Positions 32,035 through 40,676 are shown, counted from the stretch's first letter. The stretch is 64,000 bases of DNA from Streptomyces sp. I6 (GCA_003725745.1 RHDP01000001.1:3852501-3916500), one strand, 5' to 3'. Notes: generated by a model from the sequence alone, not told the origin. Numbers and translations are program-made.

Positions 32035-34432
32035 CACTCGCCTGATGCTTTCTCACGTTCGTGAGTCCTGATGATCACTCGCCGGTACACCTCACCCCAG
32101 AACGAATCCTGGAAGTCGGAATCCCGCGCGAAGAATCGCTGCAGACCGCTGCGATGGATCCGGGGTTCATACACCTCGGACATGAGGTCGACCAGGAGCT
32201 CCGAGGGCAGCCCACCGTTCTCGGCCTCGGCGCCCCATGCGCCGAGCTGTTCATCTGCCGCACTCTGAGATTCCTCGTCCTGGAGCAGTTGCTGCCAGGC
32301 CCGTACGAAGCGCTGCCTGCCCTCAGGGCTGTTTGTCGTGTTCAGAAGAAGCCGCGTGCCTTCATCGCTGGCAGCCAGAGAAAGGAAGGCGACCAGACCG
32401 TGCTTCTTTGCCGGGTCCTCCGTCAACCACGTATCGAGGGCCTTGGCTACTTCAGCCGGGTTGATCTGTGCAAGCCGTCGAAACGTATCCACCATGGGGC
32501 GCGAGGGGTACTGAGCGTGCACGGCTGCCCTGGCCAGCCGCGTCATGGCGATGGCTGGCTGGCGGACAGCAAGTTCTCCGCCACAGACCTGCGTGACCAG
32601 ATCGACCATTGTCGACGACGGCTTGCCGAGCATCCATCGGTACAAGCGTTCCCGGACATACTTACCCAGGGCCGGGTCGAGTGCCGCCGTGGTGAGTGCT
32701 TCTACCGCCAGTGGCATTCGGCGCTCGGATACCTCCTTGGCGATTCCGTCGATAATGCTGTTGTCGTGCAGTTCCCGTGACAGTTCGAGGAGTGAGTCGA
32801 CAGCGATACGCGCATCGTCGTCAGGAATTGCCTGGTGGGCTACGACGGAAACTGCCCATGAACGCAGCAGATTCCGCTGGGTCGGAAACTCTTCCCACAA
32901 GTGCCTGAGGATGGCGGGTGCCAGATCGTGCTTGTCCTGCGCATGGTACGCCCGATCCCCGCTGGGTGTAAGGGTGGCGGCTTTGAGGCGGTGACTGGAC
33001 GTGGCATCCGCGAGAACGTTGAGAGGCTCGCGTGTGAAGCTGAGCTTTTCAAGAAGCAAGTCGGCAGCGTGGAGTACGGACTGCTTCCTGCCTCCGTGGA
33101 GCAGCGCGCCTGCCCATACGGTGGCTCGTGTGGATACGAGCTCCGGCTCTCCGGGGAGCCCGAGTTTCGCCGGGGTGAGCAGGGAGTTGATGTGAGTGTT
33201 CCACCCGCGGAACTCGTCGATGATGCTGTTGTCGTTCTCCTTCGCCTCGTAGACAATGCGAGCGAGCCGTCGGGCCTCTTGAGCGGGTGGGTTGGAAAGC
33301 CAGATATCCTTGTACGTCTCCTCGTTCAGCCAGGCGATGCGATGCTCTGCACCGAGCAGGCGTAGTTCTTGACACGCCAGAGGCTTCGCATGCGGTGACG
33401 AGTGCTTGACCATGACGTGGCGGGTTTCTTCGGCCCATACTCCGTGCCATTCGTCTGGCGTGGTGAGGACCACCAGATAGCAAGCGCTCTTTGTTCCGTC
33501 ACTTCCGTGGTTGAGCAGTCCCTGACCGAAGCGGGGTCCCGGCTGCTGTTGCTGCATGTCCGAGAGGTCGAGGATGTATCCGTGGCCAGCCCTAGCCGGC
33601 AGTTTTTTGGCGTCGGGCTTCGACCACTCAGGCTCGAGATCCACGATAGGCAACGGCGCGGATGCCACGGTCATCAGCAAGCGCAGGGCAGCGGTGCGTC
33701 GTCCTGTTCCCGGCGGCGCACAGAGAACGACTACCCCTGCTTCCTGAGTACGGATTGGGCCTGTTCCCACTCGGCGGTATTCCGCGGCGGGACGAAACGA
33801 TCATCGGCGCACACGGCGAGATCCGCGGGACGCACGGGCTGCTGCCGCACGAAATCTCCGCCATAGAAGTGCTGGTTCTCTGCCTGGTAACCGACGCCAT
33901 GAGCGGCCACCTGCTGGAGGTGAACTCCTGCGGCGTCCGGTACGGGGAATGAGGGAGGATCGGTCAGTGGAGGGGCCTCCCAGTCGCTTGGATCGGCCTC
34001 GGATTCCGCAGCCCCGGACGAGGCGGTGACCGCCGCACCCTCTTCACCGCCAGGCGAGTGGGGTGACACGGGCGCAGACGGTACGTGGACAGCCGCACGG
34101 CTATCCGCCTCAATATTTTCTTCCTGCGGGGATGCAGGCTGGGCTTCGTAACCCGGGACCGGGCTGTACCGTTCCTCGGGCTCGGCGGCGGGGGTTGGGA
34201 CCGCCACCGTCGGGGGTGCGCCGATCGGCGTCTCCGCGCCTGCTTGCGTGAATGCGGCGTCGCGTGAACGGCTGTTGCGACCCAGCCAGTCGGCCCAAGG
34301 ACGGTGGGGTGTTGGGTGGGGAGAAGGGGCTTCCCGAGCAGGGGTGGGCTGGTGTGCGGGCCCGTCGGCGGACGACTGAGGAGGCTCGGCCGGGTCTTCA
34401 GGCTCTCCTGTCAGAAAAGGATTGTCGGTCAA
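32034..34432 (-). CDS. P-loop protein with N-terminal amyloid-like motif and helical C-terminal half (frame broken by one lost base)
   Basis: Two frames overlap here: 34432-33731 (233 residues) and 33770-32034. Adding one base to the C run at 33734-33737 joins them as LRKQGVVVLCAPPGTGRRTAAL and gives 800 codons. The first 170 residues are Pro/Ala/Glu-rich and disordered-looking. At 182-191 the motif YQAENQHFYG appears; a DDRFVPPRN linker follows, then a P-loop (APPGTGRRT, Arg in place of the usual Lys). The remaining 500 residues look like helical repeats. The layout suggests a STAND-like switch protein. The start is TTG, overlapping the cyclase-like stop. Confidence 0.78.
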
Positions 34433-35211
34433 CGCGGGTCTCCCGTGCCGTAAAAGTACTGGTTCTGCGCCTGGTTATTTCGGTTGCCGAGCTGGACGAA
34501 AGACGGTGCTGACGCGGGCCGTGCTTCCTCTTGCTGCGCTTCCTGAGCAGAGGAGGAAAAGGCCGAAGTGTGCTGCTCCGGGACCTCGAACAACGACCGA
34601 TCCGCAAGACCCCAATCGAGGCCGGGAACGTGCAGCCAGGCAGGCTGGGCGAACTTCTTGGCCCTGGCGATGCTCTGTGCAAAGTCATCAGAGATGGTGG
34701 CGCCTGTGTCGAGTCCGCTCTGGAAGACGTCCTCATACACACGCTGCGAGATGATCATCACCGTGTTCGTGCGCTGAGGATTGGCCTTTTTGAGGAGGTT
34801 CCGGAGCTTCTCGTCGTCGAGAAGACGATGGGTTTCGACCATGGGAACGCCCAGCCCCGAAGAGGGCAGTGGACCGACATGGACACTGACTCGCAGTTGC
34901 AGCACGCTCTTGCCGGCATGCTGCCTTCTGTAATCGTGCAAAACGTCGCTCAGGGCTCCCGGGAAGCATCCCACCAGGGCCGGCAAGACTTCGGGGTCCA
35001 GGCCGGCGACGTACCCGTCACCCGTGTGCTGCGGGAAAGCCCGCTGTTCCCAGCGCGCACTGAGGCCGATGGCGGACAGGGCCTGTGCGAGCACTTGCTG
35101 GATGTCCGCGTTGATCTCCTGCATGCGTTTGCTGGTGTGCGAGCTGAAGTCCTTGGCATCAACCGCAAGGACAGCCCGGTAGGGCCACAAGGGCTCCCAG
35201 GAAGGTGCCAT
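34429..35211 (-). CDS. Class III nucleotidyl-cyclase-like protein with C-terminal amyloid-like motif
   Basis: A 260-residue protein. AVLAVDAKDFSSH (Asp18) and FPQHTGDGYVAGL (Asp65) are the two metal-binding aspartate positions of class III cyclases, and LRVSVHVGPL...MVETHRLLDD matches the later strand and helix, with the Arg kept. The Asn usually found four residues before that Arg is not seen, so activity and base preference are open. The tail holds VQLGNRNNQAQNQYFYG; residues 246-255 (NQAQNQYFYG) are shared with the P-loop protein. A strong GAGGAGG site precedes the ATG. It begins the cyclase/P-loop/unknown operon. Confidence 0.78.
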   Translation of the reverse strand: MAPSWEPLWPYRAVLAVDAKDFSSHTSKRMQEINADIQQVLAQALSAIGLSARWEQRAFPQHTGDGYVAGLDPEVLPALVGCFPGALSDVLHDYRRQHAGKSVLQLRVSVHVGPLPSSGLGVPMVETHRLLDDEKLRNLLKKANPQRTNTVMIISQRVYEDVFQSGLDTGATISDDFAQSIARAKKFAQPAWLHVPGLDWGLADRSLFEVPEQHTSAFSSSAQEAQQEEARPASAPSFVQLGNRNNQAQNQYFYGTGDPR

Positions 35212-35270
35212 TGGTGTGTCCTCCTCTTGTTGCGGTGGTCGAAGCCACTGTGGCGGTGAACGCGGCGGGA

Positions 35271-35292
35271 TACCGTCCAGCTTTGGACGGTA
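35271..35292. promoter_or_regulatory. Perfect palindrome upstream of the cyclase-like gene
   Basis: TACCGTCCA-GCTT-TGGACGGTA: 9-bp perfect arms around 4 nt, 60 bp before the cyclase-like start. It could be a protein-binding operator or a short hairpin. No long T run follows on the minus strand, so a terminator for the upstream gene is less likely. Confidence 0.7.
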
Positions 35293-35297
35293 CGAAG

Positions 35298-35311
35298 GTG
35301 ATGTGGGTCAC
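35298..35311. promoter_or_regulatory. Crp-type binding site between the Crp/Fnr gene and the cyclase-like gene
   Basis: GTGATGTGGGTCAC fits both GTGA-N6-TCAC and the relaxed Streptomyces Crp pattern GTG-N6-GNCAC. It lies 5 bp from the palindrome and 86 bp before the cyclase-like start codon. The cNMP-binding regulator encoded just upstream is the natural candidate ligand; the host Crp is the other. Confidence 0.72.
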
Positions 35312-35331
35312 GGTGAAGCTGGTGGGTGCTG

Positions 35332-35988
35332 TCACCCCTCGGACAGCTTGGTGAGGGCTGCGCTGTCCCTGACCACCAGACGCTCCCGGCCCAGCTCGAG
35401 GACACGGGCATCATGAAGCTCTCGTAAGACGGCCATCGCTGACGAGCGGCTCATCGAAGCCATCGCTGCCAACTCGTCTCGGGACATCCCGAGCCGGAGG
35501 ACGACCGTCCCGTCATCCGCACTTTCGCCGACTTCCGTGACCAGGTACTCAATCACCCGGGCCACCCGGGCTTGCGGCGACAGCCTCGTCAACGCGGTGC
35601 GGAGCTGCTCGTTCTCGTGCATGCGCTGAACGGTGAGTCGATACACGGTCGGGTTGAGGCCGTGACGGTCGATGTATCCCCGAAACGCGTGTGCGGGAAG
35701 GACGTACCCGACGCATTCGGAGACCGCCTTCACGGAGGCCGATCGAGGCTTGTCGAGGAGTGCGCCGATCTCGCCCAAGACCTCGCCCTGGCCGCGCAGC
35801 GCTAGAGGTGTCTCCGTCCCGTCTCCCGCCAACTGGACGATCTTGACGATTCCGTCAGTCAGGGCGATGACGAAGTCAGGTGACTCTCCCTGGTGAAAGA
35901 GCCATGTGGCTCGCGCGTAGCGGCGCCTCTGTCCTCGGTGCAGTAAGTCATTCCAGGCGGCATCCGATACCAGATGACGAAAATTCAC
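35332..35988 (-). CDS. Crp/Fnr-family cyclic-nucleotide-binding regulator
   Basis: A 218-residue regulator. The N-terminal beta-roll has the phosphate-binding cassette GEVLGEIGALLDKPRSASVKA, with the Gly-Glu and Arg-Ser that bind the cyclic phosphate in true cNMP-binding members. The long dimerisation helix follows, then a winged helix-turn-helix (LGMSRDELAAMASMSRSSAMAVLRELHDARVL). It could act as activator or repressor in response to a cyclic nucleotide. The gene starts with GTG 21 bp after the effector-like gene ends and is followed by a 120-bp gap with a Crp-type box. This places it as the likely regulator of the cargo. Confidence 0.85.
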   Translation of the reverse strand: MNFRHLVSDAAWNDLLHRGQRRRYARATWLFHQGESPDFVIALTDGIVKIVQLAGDGTETPLALRGQGEVLGEIGALLDKPRSASVKAVSECVGYVLPAHAFRGYIDRHGLNPTVYRLTVQRMHENEQLRTALTRLSPQARVARVIEYLVTEVGESADDGTVVLRLGMSRDELAAMASMSRSSAMAVLRELHDARVLELGRERLVVRDSAALTKLSEG

Positions 35989-36009
35989 TTCATACCCCAG
36001 AGGCGTCGC

Positions 36010-36501
36010 TCACCCTATTGCGGCCGAGGCGCCAATCACCGCGCAACCCGTCACCGCTAGCAGCAGGGAGAGCTGTACTCGACGGTGCTTGGTCCAGGCG
36101 ATCTCACTCATGACGACGATCTGCCGTGACAGCGCGGACAACGCGGAGCCCGAGCGCAGAGCAGCTTCCAGGGTCTCGGGCTCGAAGTGGCGGAGATGCC
36201 CGAAGAACAGGTAGTCGTCGTCTGGGCCAGGTCCTCTGCGCTCCAACCGCAGGTTGGGGGCCACCGCAGCGGCGGCCAGAAGCGCACCGCAGAGAAGGAT
36301 GCACCCACCCGTCCACAGCAGCACTTGGCCGGCCATGGACCGTGCGTCGACTCCGCGGCCCGAGGCGGCCAGTACCCCGAGCAGGGCGAGCACGGTTGAC
36401 TGGAGGCTGAGAGCGATGGACGCCTTTGTGTCCGCCTTGCCTGTCGAATCGGCCAATGCCGCCTGGATCTTCCAGGCCGTTTCCAGCGGGTCGGCGGCCA
36501 C
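36010..36501 (-). CDS. Pycsar-effector-like transmembrane protein (PycTM family)
   Basis: A 163-residue membrane protein. The N-terminal helix ends in GKADTKASIALSLQS, the hallmark of the Pycsar TM effector family (KADTKAS just before the first membrane segment). Segments follow: TVLALLGVLAASG, VLLWTGGCILLCGALLAAAAVAP, a soluble part with DDDYLFFGHLRHFEPETLEAAL, and a last membrane segment (LSLLLAVTGCAVIGASAAIG). In Pycsar systems a cyclic pyrimidine nucleotide made after phage infection activates such proteins, which damage the membrane. The start is GTG with a GGAGGAGG site. It is the gene nearest the right end of the element and shares a transcription direction with the Crp/Fnr gene. Confidence 0.86.
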   Translation of the reverse strand: MAADPLETAWKIQAALADSTGKADTKASIALSLQSTVLALLGVLAASGRGVDARSMAGQVLLWTGGCILLCGALLAAAAVAPNLRLERRGPGPDDDYLFFGHLRHFEPETLEAALRSGSALSALSRQIVVMSEIAWTKHRRVQLSLLLAVTGCAVIGASAAIG

Positions 36502-36743
36502 CCCTGCCTCCTCCTGGCTTGCAGCTGAACTGCGGTGATTCGCCCCCAGGATCCGCTACGGACCCCCTCGGCACATCCGTCACCGGGTGAGTTGGCTGAA
36601 AATGGCCACCCTCTTCGTTCTCTCTGGGGTCTGCAGCTCGCCAAGGTGCTTTCCGGCCGGGAGACCCGGGCGGCACCGAGATCGTCGCTACAGCCGTTCT
36701 CCCCACGTGGGCAATCACCTGAACAGAAGAACTTGACAGGGAA
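36502..36743. other. Right end of the mobile element, non-coding
   Basis: About 240 bp between the effector-like gene and the right core. It must hold the promoter of the effector/Crp unit. A TCACC-G-GGTGA palindrome lies at about 36580-36590. The last bases CAGGGAA (36737-36743) are the inverted copy of the left end. Confidence 0.6.
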
Positions 36744-36749
36744 GAGCGC
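36744..36749. repeat. Right attachment core GAGCGC
   Basis: The second copy of the hexamer found at the left end. On the coding strand it reads GCGCTC, the Ala-Leu codons after ICVLL. Outside it the DUF2637 gene continues; inside is the element end CAGGGAA. Confidence 0.88.
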
Positions 36750-36941
36750 GAGCAGCACGCAGATGCCCGCGTCGATGCCGATGGGGAAGACCAGGGAGAA
36801 CCGGCCGAAGCCCTTCTGCTCGGCGAGTTCGCGCACCGCGGCGTACGACCCGGCGAAACCGATCGCGGCGATGACCACCGCTCCGGCGACCACCACGCCG
36901 ATGAGTATCCGGTGCGTGCGTGTCAGCTGCATCGCGGCCAC
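36750..36941 (-). pseudogene. DUF2637 membrane protein, N-terminal part (gene split by the mobile element)
   Basis: The 5' part of the gene continued at 24034-25277. It has a GTG start at 36941 (MAAMQLTRTHRILIG) with a GGAGGGG site, and two hydrophobic segments: LIGVVVAGAVVIAAIGFAGSYAA, and FSLVFPIGIDAGICVLLAL, which is cut at the element boundary. After the boundary the frame reads element sequence (FPVKFFCSG...) until a stop near 36108, so a truncated or hybrid protein might still be made. The intact protein would be about 478 residues. Confidence 0.93.
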
Positions 36942-37177
36942 CCGCGATCCCCTCCCTCTTCTGTTCGTGGCGCCCGCGGCGCGGCCCAAGCCTGGCACAC
37001 GAAGGCGGAGTCGGGCCCTCCGGGGAGGGGCGGACTCCGGCCGGGCGCCCGGGGTGCGGGGCCCGGCCGGCAGGTCGTGCGGGGTGCGGGGCGGCGGCTG
37101 TTGCGGGAGCGCCGGGGGCCCGGCGGCGGGGTCCGCCGGGGCTGAGGGCCGCTTCTCGCGGCAGACCGGCCGCGGAC

Positions 37178-37906
37178 CTAGTTGGCCTTGGCGACGGAGG
37201 CAGCCGCTTCCTTGGCCGCCGTCACCGCGTCCTTCATCAGCTGCGCCGGGTCCGGGTTCTTGGCGCCCGCGAAGCCCGTGCCGTTGTAGCCCAGGGTCAC
37301 CACGACATTGCCCGTGCGGGCCACGATGGTGGCGTACTCGAAGTCCTCGCCGGACTTCTTGAGGCCGTAGGCGATCGCGGTGGCCTCCTCGCCGACGCCC
37401 GCGGCGGGTGAGGACTTGACGCTCTCGGCCTTCTCCGTCGCCTTGACCGCGCCCACTTCCTTCTCATAGGCGTCCCTGGCGCGGTCCTCACCGCTGCCGA
37501 TGCCCGACTCGGACGCGAAGCGCTGGAACGACACGTCGAGCCAGCGGTAGTTCGAGCCCTTGACGCCCTTGTCCTCCAGGCCGTTCCAGGAGCAGCTGCC
37601 CCGGGCGGCCGTGTCGTTGGAGGTGCCGGCGGTGCCGGCCTTGTTCTTCACCTTCGGTACCAGGTCCTCGACCGTCTTGGCGGTCAGTGCCTTGCAGGGC
37701 TCGGGCAGCTTGGCGTACTTCGCGGGCTCCACGGGCACCGGCGACTGCTCGCCGCCGGAGGCGGAGGCCCCGGGCGAGGAGGACGAGCCGCCGGCAGGAG
37801 CGGAGCCCTTGCTGTCGGAGTCCGACGAGCAGCCGGCGACGACGAGCATCACCGGGACGGCGGCGCAGGCGAGTATGCGGGTGAGTCGCGGGGCTGATCG
37901 GTGCAT
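37178..37906 (-). CDS. DUF3558-like lipoprotein
   Basis: A 242-residue secreted lipoprotein. The signal peptide MHRSAPRLTRILACAAVPVMLVVAGC ends in a lipobox (VVAGC); a Ser/Gly linker follows, then a domain with PCKALTAKTVEDLVPKVKNKAG, RGSCSWNGLE and a C-terminal helix. That pattern is the DUF3558 family of actinobacterial lipoproteins, of unknown function. I chose the ATG at 37906 since it begins the signal peptide. A second gene of the same family lies 180 bp upstream on the same strand. Confidence 0.85.
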   Translation of the reverse strand: MHRSAPRLTRILACAAVPVMLVVAGCSSDSDSKGSAPAGGSSSSPGASASGGEQSPVPVEPAKYAKLPEPCKALTAKTVEDLVPKVKNKAGTAGTSNDTAARGSCSWNGLEDKGVKGSNYRWLDVSFQRFASESGIGSGEDRARDAYEKEVGAVKATEKAESVKSSPAAGVGEEATAIAYGLKKSGEDFEYATIVARTGNVVVTLGYNGTGFAGAKNPDPAQLMKDAVTAAKEAAASVAKAN

Positions 37907-38085
37907 GGTTCCTTCAGTCGGTTGTCGTACGGTCCTCCGGAGTACCGGACGCCGGTCCGGCACTGCGGGTGGACGGTCCGGTGTTCCCGGGCGGCCACGG
38001 TACGCCGACACGGTACGACGGCACGGCCGTCCGACGGGACCGTGCGGCGGAGCGGGGGAACCGCACCGGAGGCCCGGCCCACGCG

Positions 38086-38943
38086 CTAGTCGTTGAACCG
38101 CTCGGCGAGTTTCCGGGCCAGTCCCCGGGCCTTTTCCTGCAGTTCCTCGCTGTCCGGGATCTCCGTCACACGGGCGGGCTGCTCGCCGTACTCGACGGTC
38201 ACGATCACGTTTGATGTGCGGAACACCACGCTCACCGTGCGGTGCTGGGCGGTGGAACCGGTCCGGGTGAGGACGTCGTCGAGGAACGCGGCGTCGCCGA
38301 GGCCGTCGAGGACGCGCGGTTCGAGACCCTCGGGAGCACCGGGGGCACCGGACGCACCGGACGCACCGGGAGCACCGGGGGCGCCGGAGGCGCCGGAGGC
38401 GGTCGCGCTGGACGGGGCGGTGGTGCCCGGGGAGGGCTCGGCGCCGGTGGCGGGGGAACCCGTCGCCGGGGCGCCGGTGCCGCCCTGGCCGCCCGTGGTG
38501 GGTGCGGGCAGCTGCGCCGCGTCCTGCTTCCTGGTGTACACCTCCAGGGCGCGCTGCTCGTCACTGACGTCCTGGTCGTAGGACACCACGCGTTCGACGT
38601 CGATGCGGAGGTTGTGCGAGGCGTCGGGAGCGTCGGCCTTCCAGCTGCAGCCGACCCGGCGGTCCGTGTCGTAGGTGACGGCGGCCGTACCGCGGAAGAT
38701 CTTCTCCTGCTGCTCGTCGGGGAGCTCGGCCGCGCCGGGGAGCAGGTCCCTGAGCATCGAGCGCTCTACGGCGCCGCAGGGCTCGTAGAGCGTGCGGTAC
38801 TTGCCGGGAGCCGCGACGGGCCCGGCGGTCTCGCCGGCCTTGGCCTCACTGGTGGCGCCGCCGTCGGCGGACCCGCCGGTGCAGCCGGTGGCGAGCGCCG
38901 CGAGAAGCGCCGCAACGCCGGGCGCGTACCCCTTTCGCCGCAC
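38086..38943 (-). CDS. DUF3558-like lipoprotein, second copy
   Basis: A 285-residue lipoprotein starting with GTG at 38943 (MRRKGYAPGVAALLAALATGC) with a lipobox cysteine near residue 21. The domain has YRTLYEPCGAVERSMLRDLLPGAAELPDEQQ, VGCSWKAD and ALEVYTRKQDAAQL, similar in plan to the neighbour at 37178. A collagen-like low-complexity insert lies in the last third (repeats of GASGAPGAPGASGA), which varies the length of such proteins. The longer frame upstream has no signal peptide. Confidence 0.82.
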   Translation of the reverse strand: MRRKGYAPGVAALLAALATGCTGGSADGGATSEAKAGETAGPVAAPGKYRTLYEPCGAVERSMLRDLLPGAAELPDEQQEKIFRGTAAVTYDTDRRVGCSWKADAPDASHNLRIDVERVVSYDQDVSDEQRALEVYTRKQDAAQLPAPTTGGQGGTGAPATGSPATGAEPSPGTTAPSSATASGASGAPGAPGASGASGAPGAPEGLEPRVLDGLGDAAFLDDVLTRTGSTAQHRTVSVVFRTSNVIVTVEYGEQPARVTEIPDSEELQEKARGLARKLAERFND

Positions 38944-39217
38944 GTTCCCAGGCTCCCTTCTCTGCCGTCCTGCGCTCTTCGGCCCGATCCGGTCGCCGGC
39001 CGGTTCCCGGTTCCGCCCGGGCGCCGTGGCTGCCCCGGTCGCCGTGGCTGCCCCGGTCGCCCGCCGTCGCCCACGGCGAAAACGTGTTGCCGTCCGATGC
39101 GCGCCGATGGACACAATGTCTACCGCACGCGGAGCGGTGAACGCCGGTTCGATGTCCCTTTCCTGGGTATCGGCGATGCTTTTGCGTTATCTGGCTTATC
39201 GGGGGAATTGAGGAAGT

Positions 39218-40474
39218 ATGTCGTACGTGGAGGTGGCCGGCGCCAAGGTCCCGATCCGGATGTGGACGGACCCGGCCGGGGTCGAGGACGTCGCCATGCA
39301 GCAGTTGCGGAACGTCGCGACACTGCCCTGGATCGAGGGGCTCGCCGTGATGCCGGACGTGCACTACGGCAAGGGGGCGACGGTCGGTTCGGTCATCGCG
39401 ATGCGCGGCGCGGTGTGCCCGGCGGCGGTCGGCGTCGACATCGGCTGCGGGATGTCGGCCGTGAAGACCTCGCTCACCGCGAACGATCTGCCTGGCGATC
39501 TCTCCCGGCTCCGGTCCAAGATCGAGCGGGCGATCCCGGTCGGGCGCGGAATGCACGACGACCCGGTGGATCCCGGGCGGGTGTTCGGATTCCAGTCGGC
39601 GGGGTTCGGCGACTTCTGGTCGCGGTTCGACGGTGTCGCCGATCCGGTCAAGTTCCGCCGGGAGCGCGCGGCCAGGCAGATGGGGACACTCGGCTCCGGG
39701 AACCACTTCATCGAGTTCTGCCTGGACGAGAGCGGCTCCGTGTGGCTGATGCTGCACTCCGGCTCGCGGAACATCGGCAAGGAGCTCGCCGAGTACCACA
39801 TCGGTGAGGCCCGGAGCCTGCCGCACAACCAGGGCCTGGTCGACCGCGATCTCGCGGTGTTCGTCTCGGACACCCCGCAGATGGCGGCCTACCGGAACGA
39901 TCTCTTCTGGGCGCAGGAGTACGCCAGGTACAACCGCGCGATCATGATGGGGCTGTTCCAGGAGGTCGTCCGCAGGGAGTTCGCGAAGGCCAGGGTCACC
40001 TTTGATCCCGTCGTCTCCTGCGAGCGGGAGGATGCCGAAGGCCGGATGCGGGCCGAGGAGTACCGCCCCGGCGTGATCAGCTGCCACCACAACTACGTCA
40101 GCGAGGAGCGCTACGAGGGGATGGATCTGCTGGTCACCCGTAAGGGGGCCATCAGCGCGGCCTCGGGGGAGTGGGGGATCATCCCCGGTTCGATGGGTAC
40201 GGAGTCGTACATCGTCCGCGGCCTGGGCAACCCGAAGTCGTTCAACTCCGCCTCGCACGGTGCCGGCCGCAGGATGAGCCGGAACGCCGCGAAGCGGAGG
40301 TTCTCGACGAGGGACCTCGAGGAGCAGACGCGGGGCGTCGAGTGCCGCAAGGACTCGGGTGTGGTGGACGAGATCCCCGCTGCCTACAAGCCGATCAGCC
40401 AGGTGATCGACCAGCAGCAGGACCTGGTGCAGGTCGTCGCCAAGCTCAAGCAGGTCATCTGCGTCAAGGGGTGA
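39218..40474 (+). CDS. rtcB: RtcB-family RNA ligase
   Basis: A 418-residue RNA 3'-phosphate/5'-hydroxyl ligase that works through a guanylated histidine with manganese and GTP. Motifs in order: MPDVHYGKGATVGSVIAM, the metal-site GVDIGCGMSAVK with its Cys, LGSGNHFIEF, HSGSRNIGKEL, VSCHHNY-type His pair (ISCHHNYVSEE), GSMGTESYIVRG, and the nucleophile His in SASHGAGRRMSR. It stands alone; no rtcA or rtcR lies beside it. RtcB repairs or splices tRNA and can heal RNA cut by toxins. A GAGGAAG site precedes the ATG. Confidence 0.94.
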   Translation: MSYVEVAGAKVPIRMWTDPAGVEDVAMQQLRNVATLPWIEGLAVMPDVHYGKGATVGSVIAMRGAVCPAAVGVDIGCGMSAVKTSLTANDLPGDLSRLRSKIERAIPVGRGMHDDPVDPGRVFGFQSAGFGDFWSRFDGVADPVKFRRERAARQMGTLGSGNHFIEFCLDESGSVWLMLHSGSRNIGKELAEYHIGEARSLPHNQGLVDRDLAVFVSDTPQMAAYRNDLFWAQEYARYNRAIMMGLFQEVVRREFAKARVTFDPVVSCEREDAEGRMRAEEYRPGVISCHHNYVSEERYEGMDLLVTRKGAISAASGEWGIIPGSMGTESYIVRGLGNPKSFNSASHGAGRRMSRNAAKRRFSTRDLEEQTRGVECRKDSGVVDEIPAAYKPISQVIDQQQDLVQVVAKLKQVICVKG

Positions 40475-40676
40475 CGTCCTCACCCGCGCCGCATCGGCGG
40501 GCCGGGCCTGCCGCGGCCTCGCCCCCGCCCGGCCCCCCGCCCGGCCCCCGCGCGGGCCGGGTGCGGCACGGCAGCTCCTGGCGGTGCCCTCCAGCCGTAG
40601 CGGCGCTCGCCGCGCGCTCGCCGTCGGCACCGGCCGCGGTGGCGGGTGGGCCGCCGTGCGGTCCGGCCGGGCGCCG

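Noticed and set aside
33731-33770. A programmed -1 frameshift joining the two parts of the P-loop gene
   Set aside because: There is no clear slippery heptamer, and the same one-base loss in G/C runs occurs in ten other places in the window.
36580-36590. TCACCGGGTGA before the effector-like gene as a Crp site
   Set aside because: The half sites are in the reverse order (TCAC then GTGA) with only three bases between, unlike GTGA-N6-TCAC.
39218-40474. rtcB as part of a defence or tRNA-repair island
   Set aside because: It stands outside the element, among ordinary chromosomal genes, without rtcA, toxin or nuclease genes next to it.
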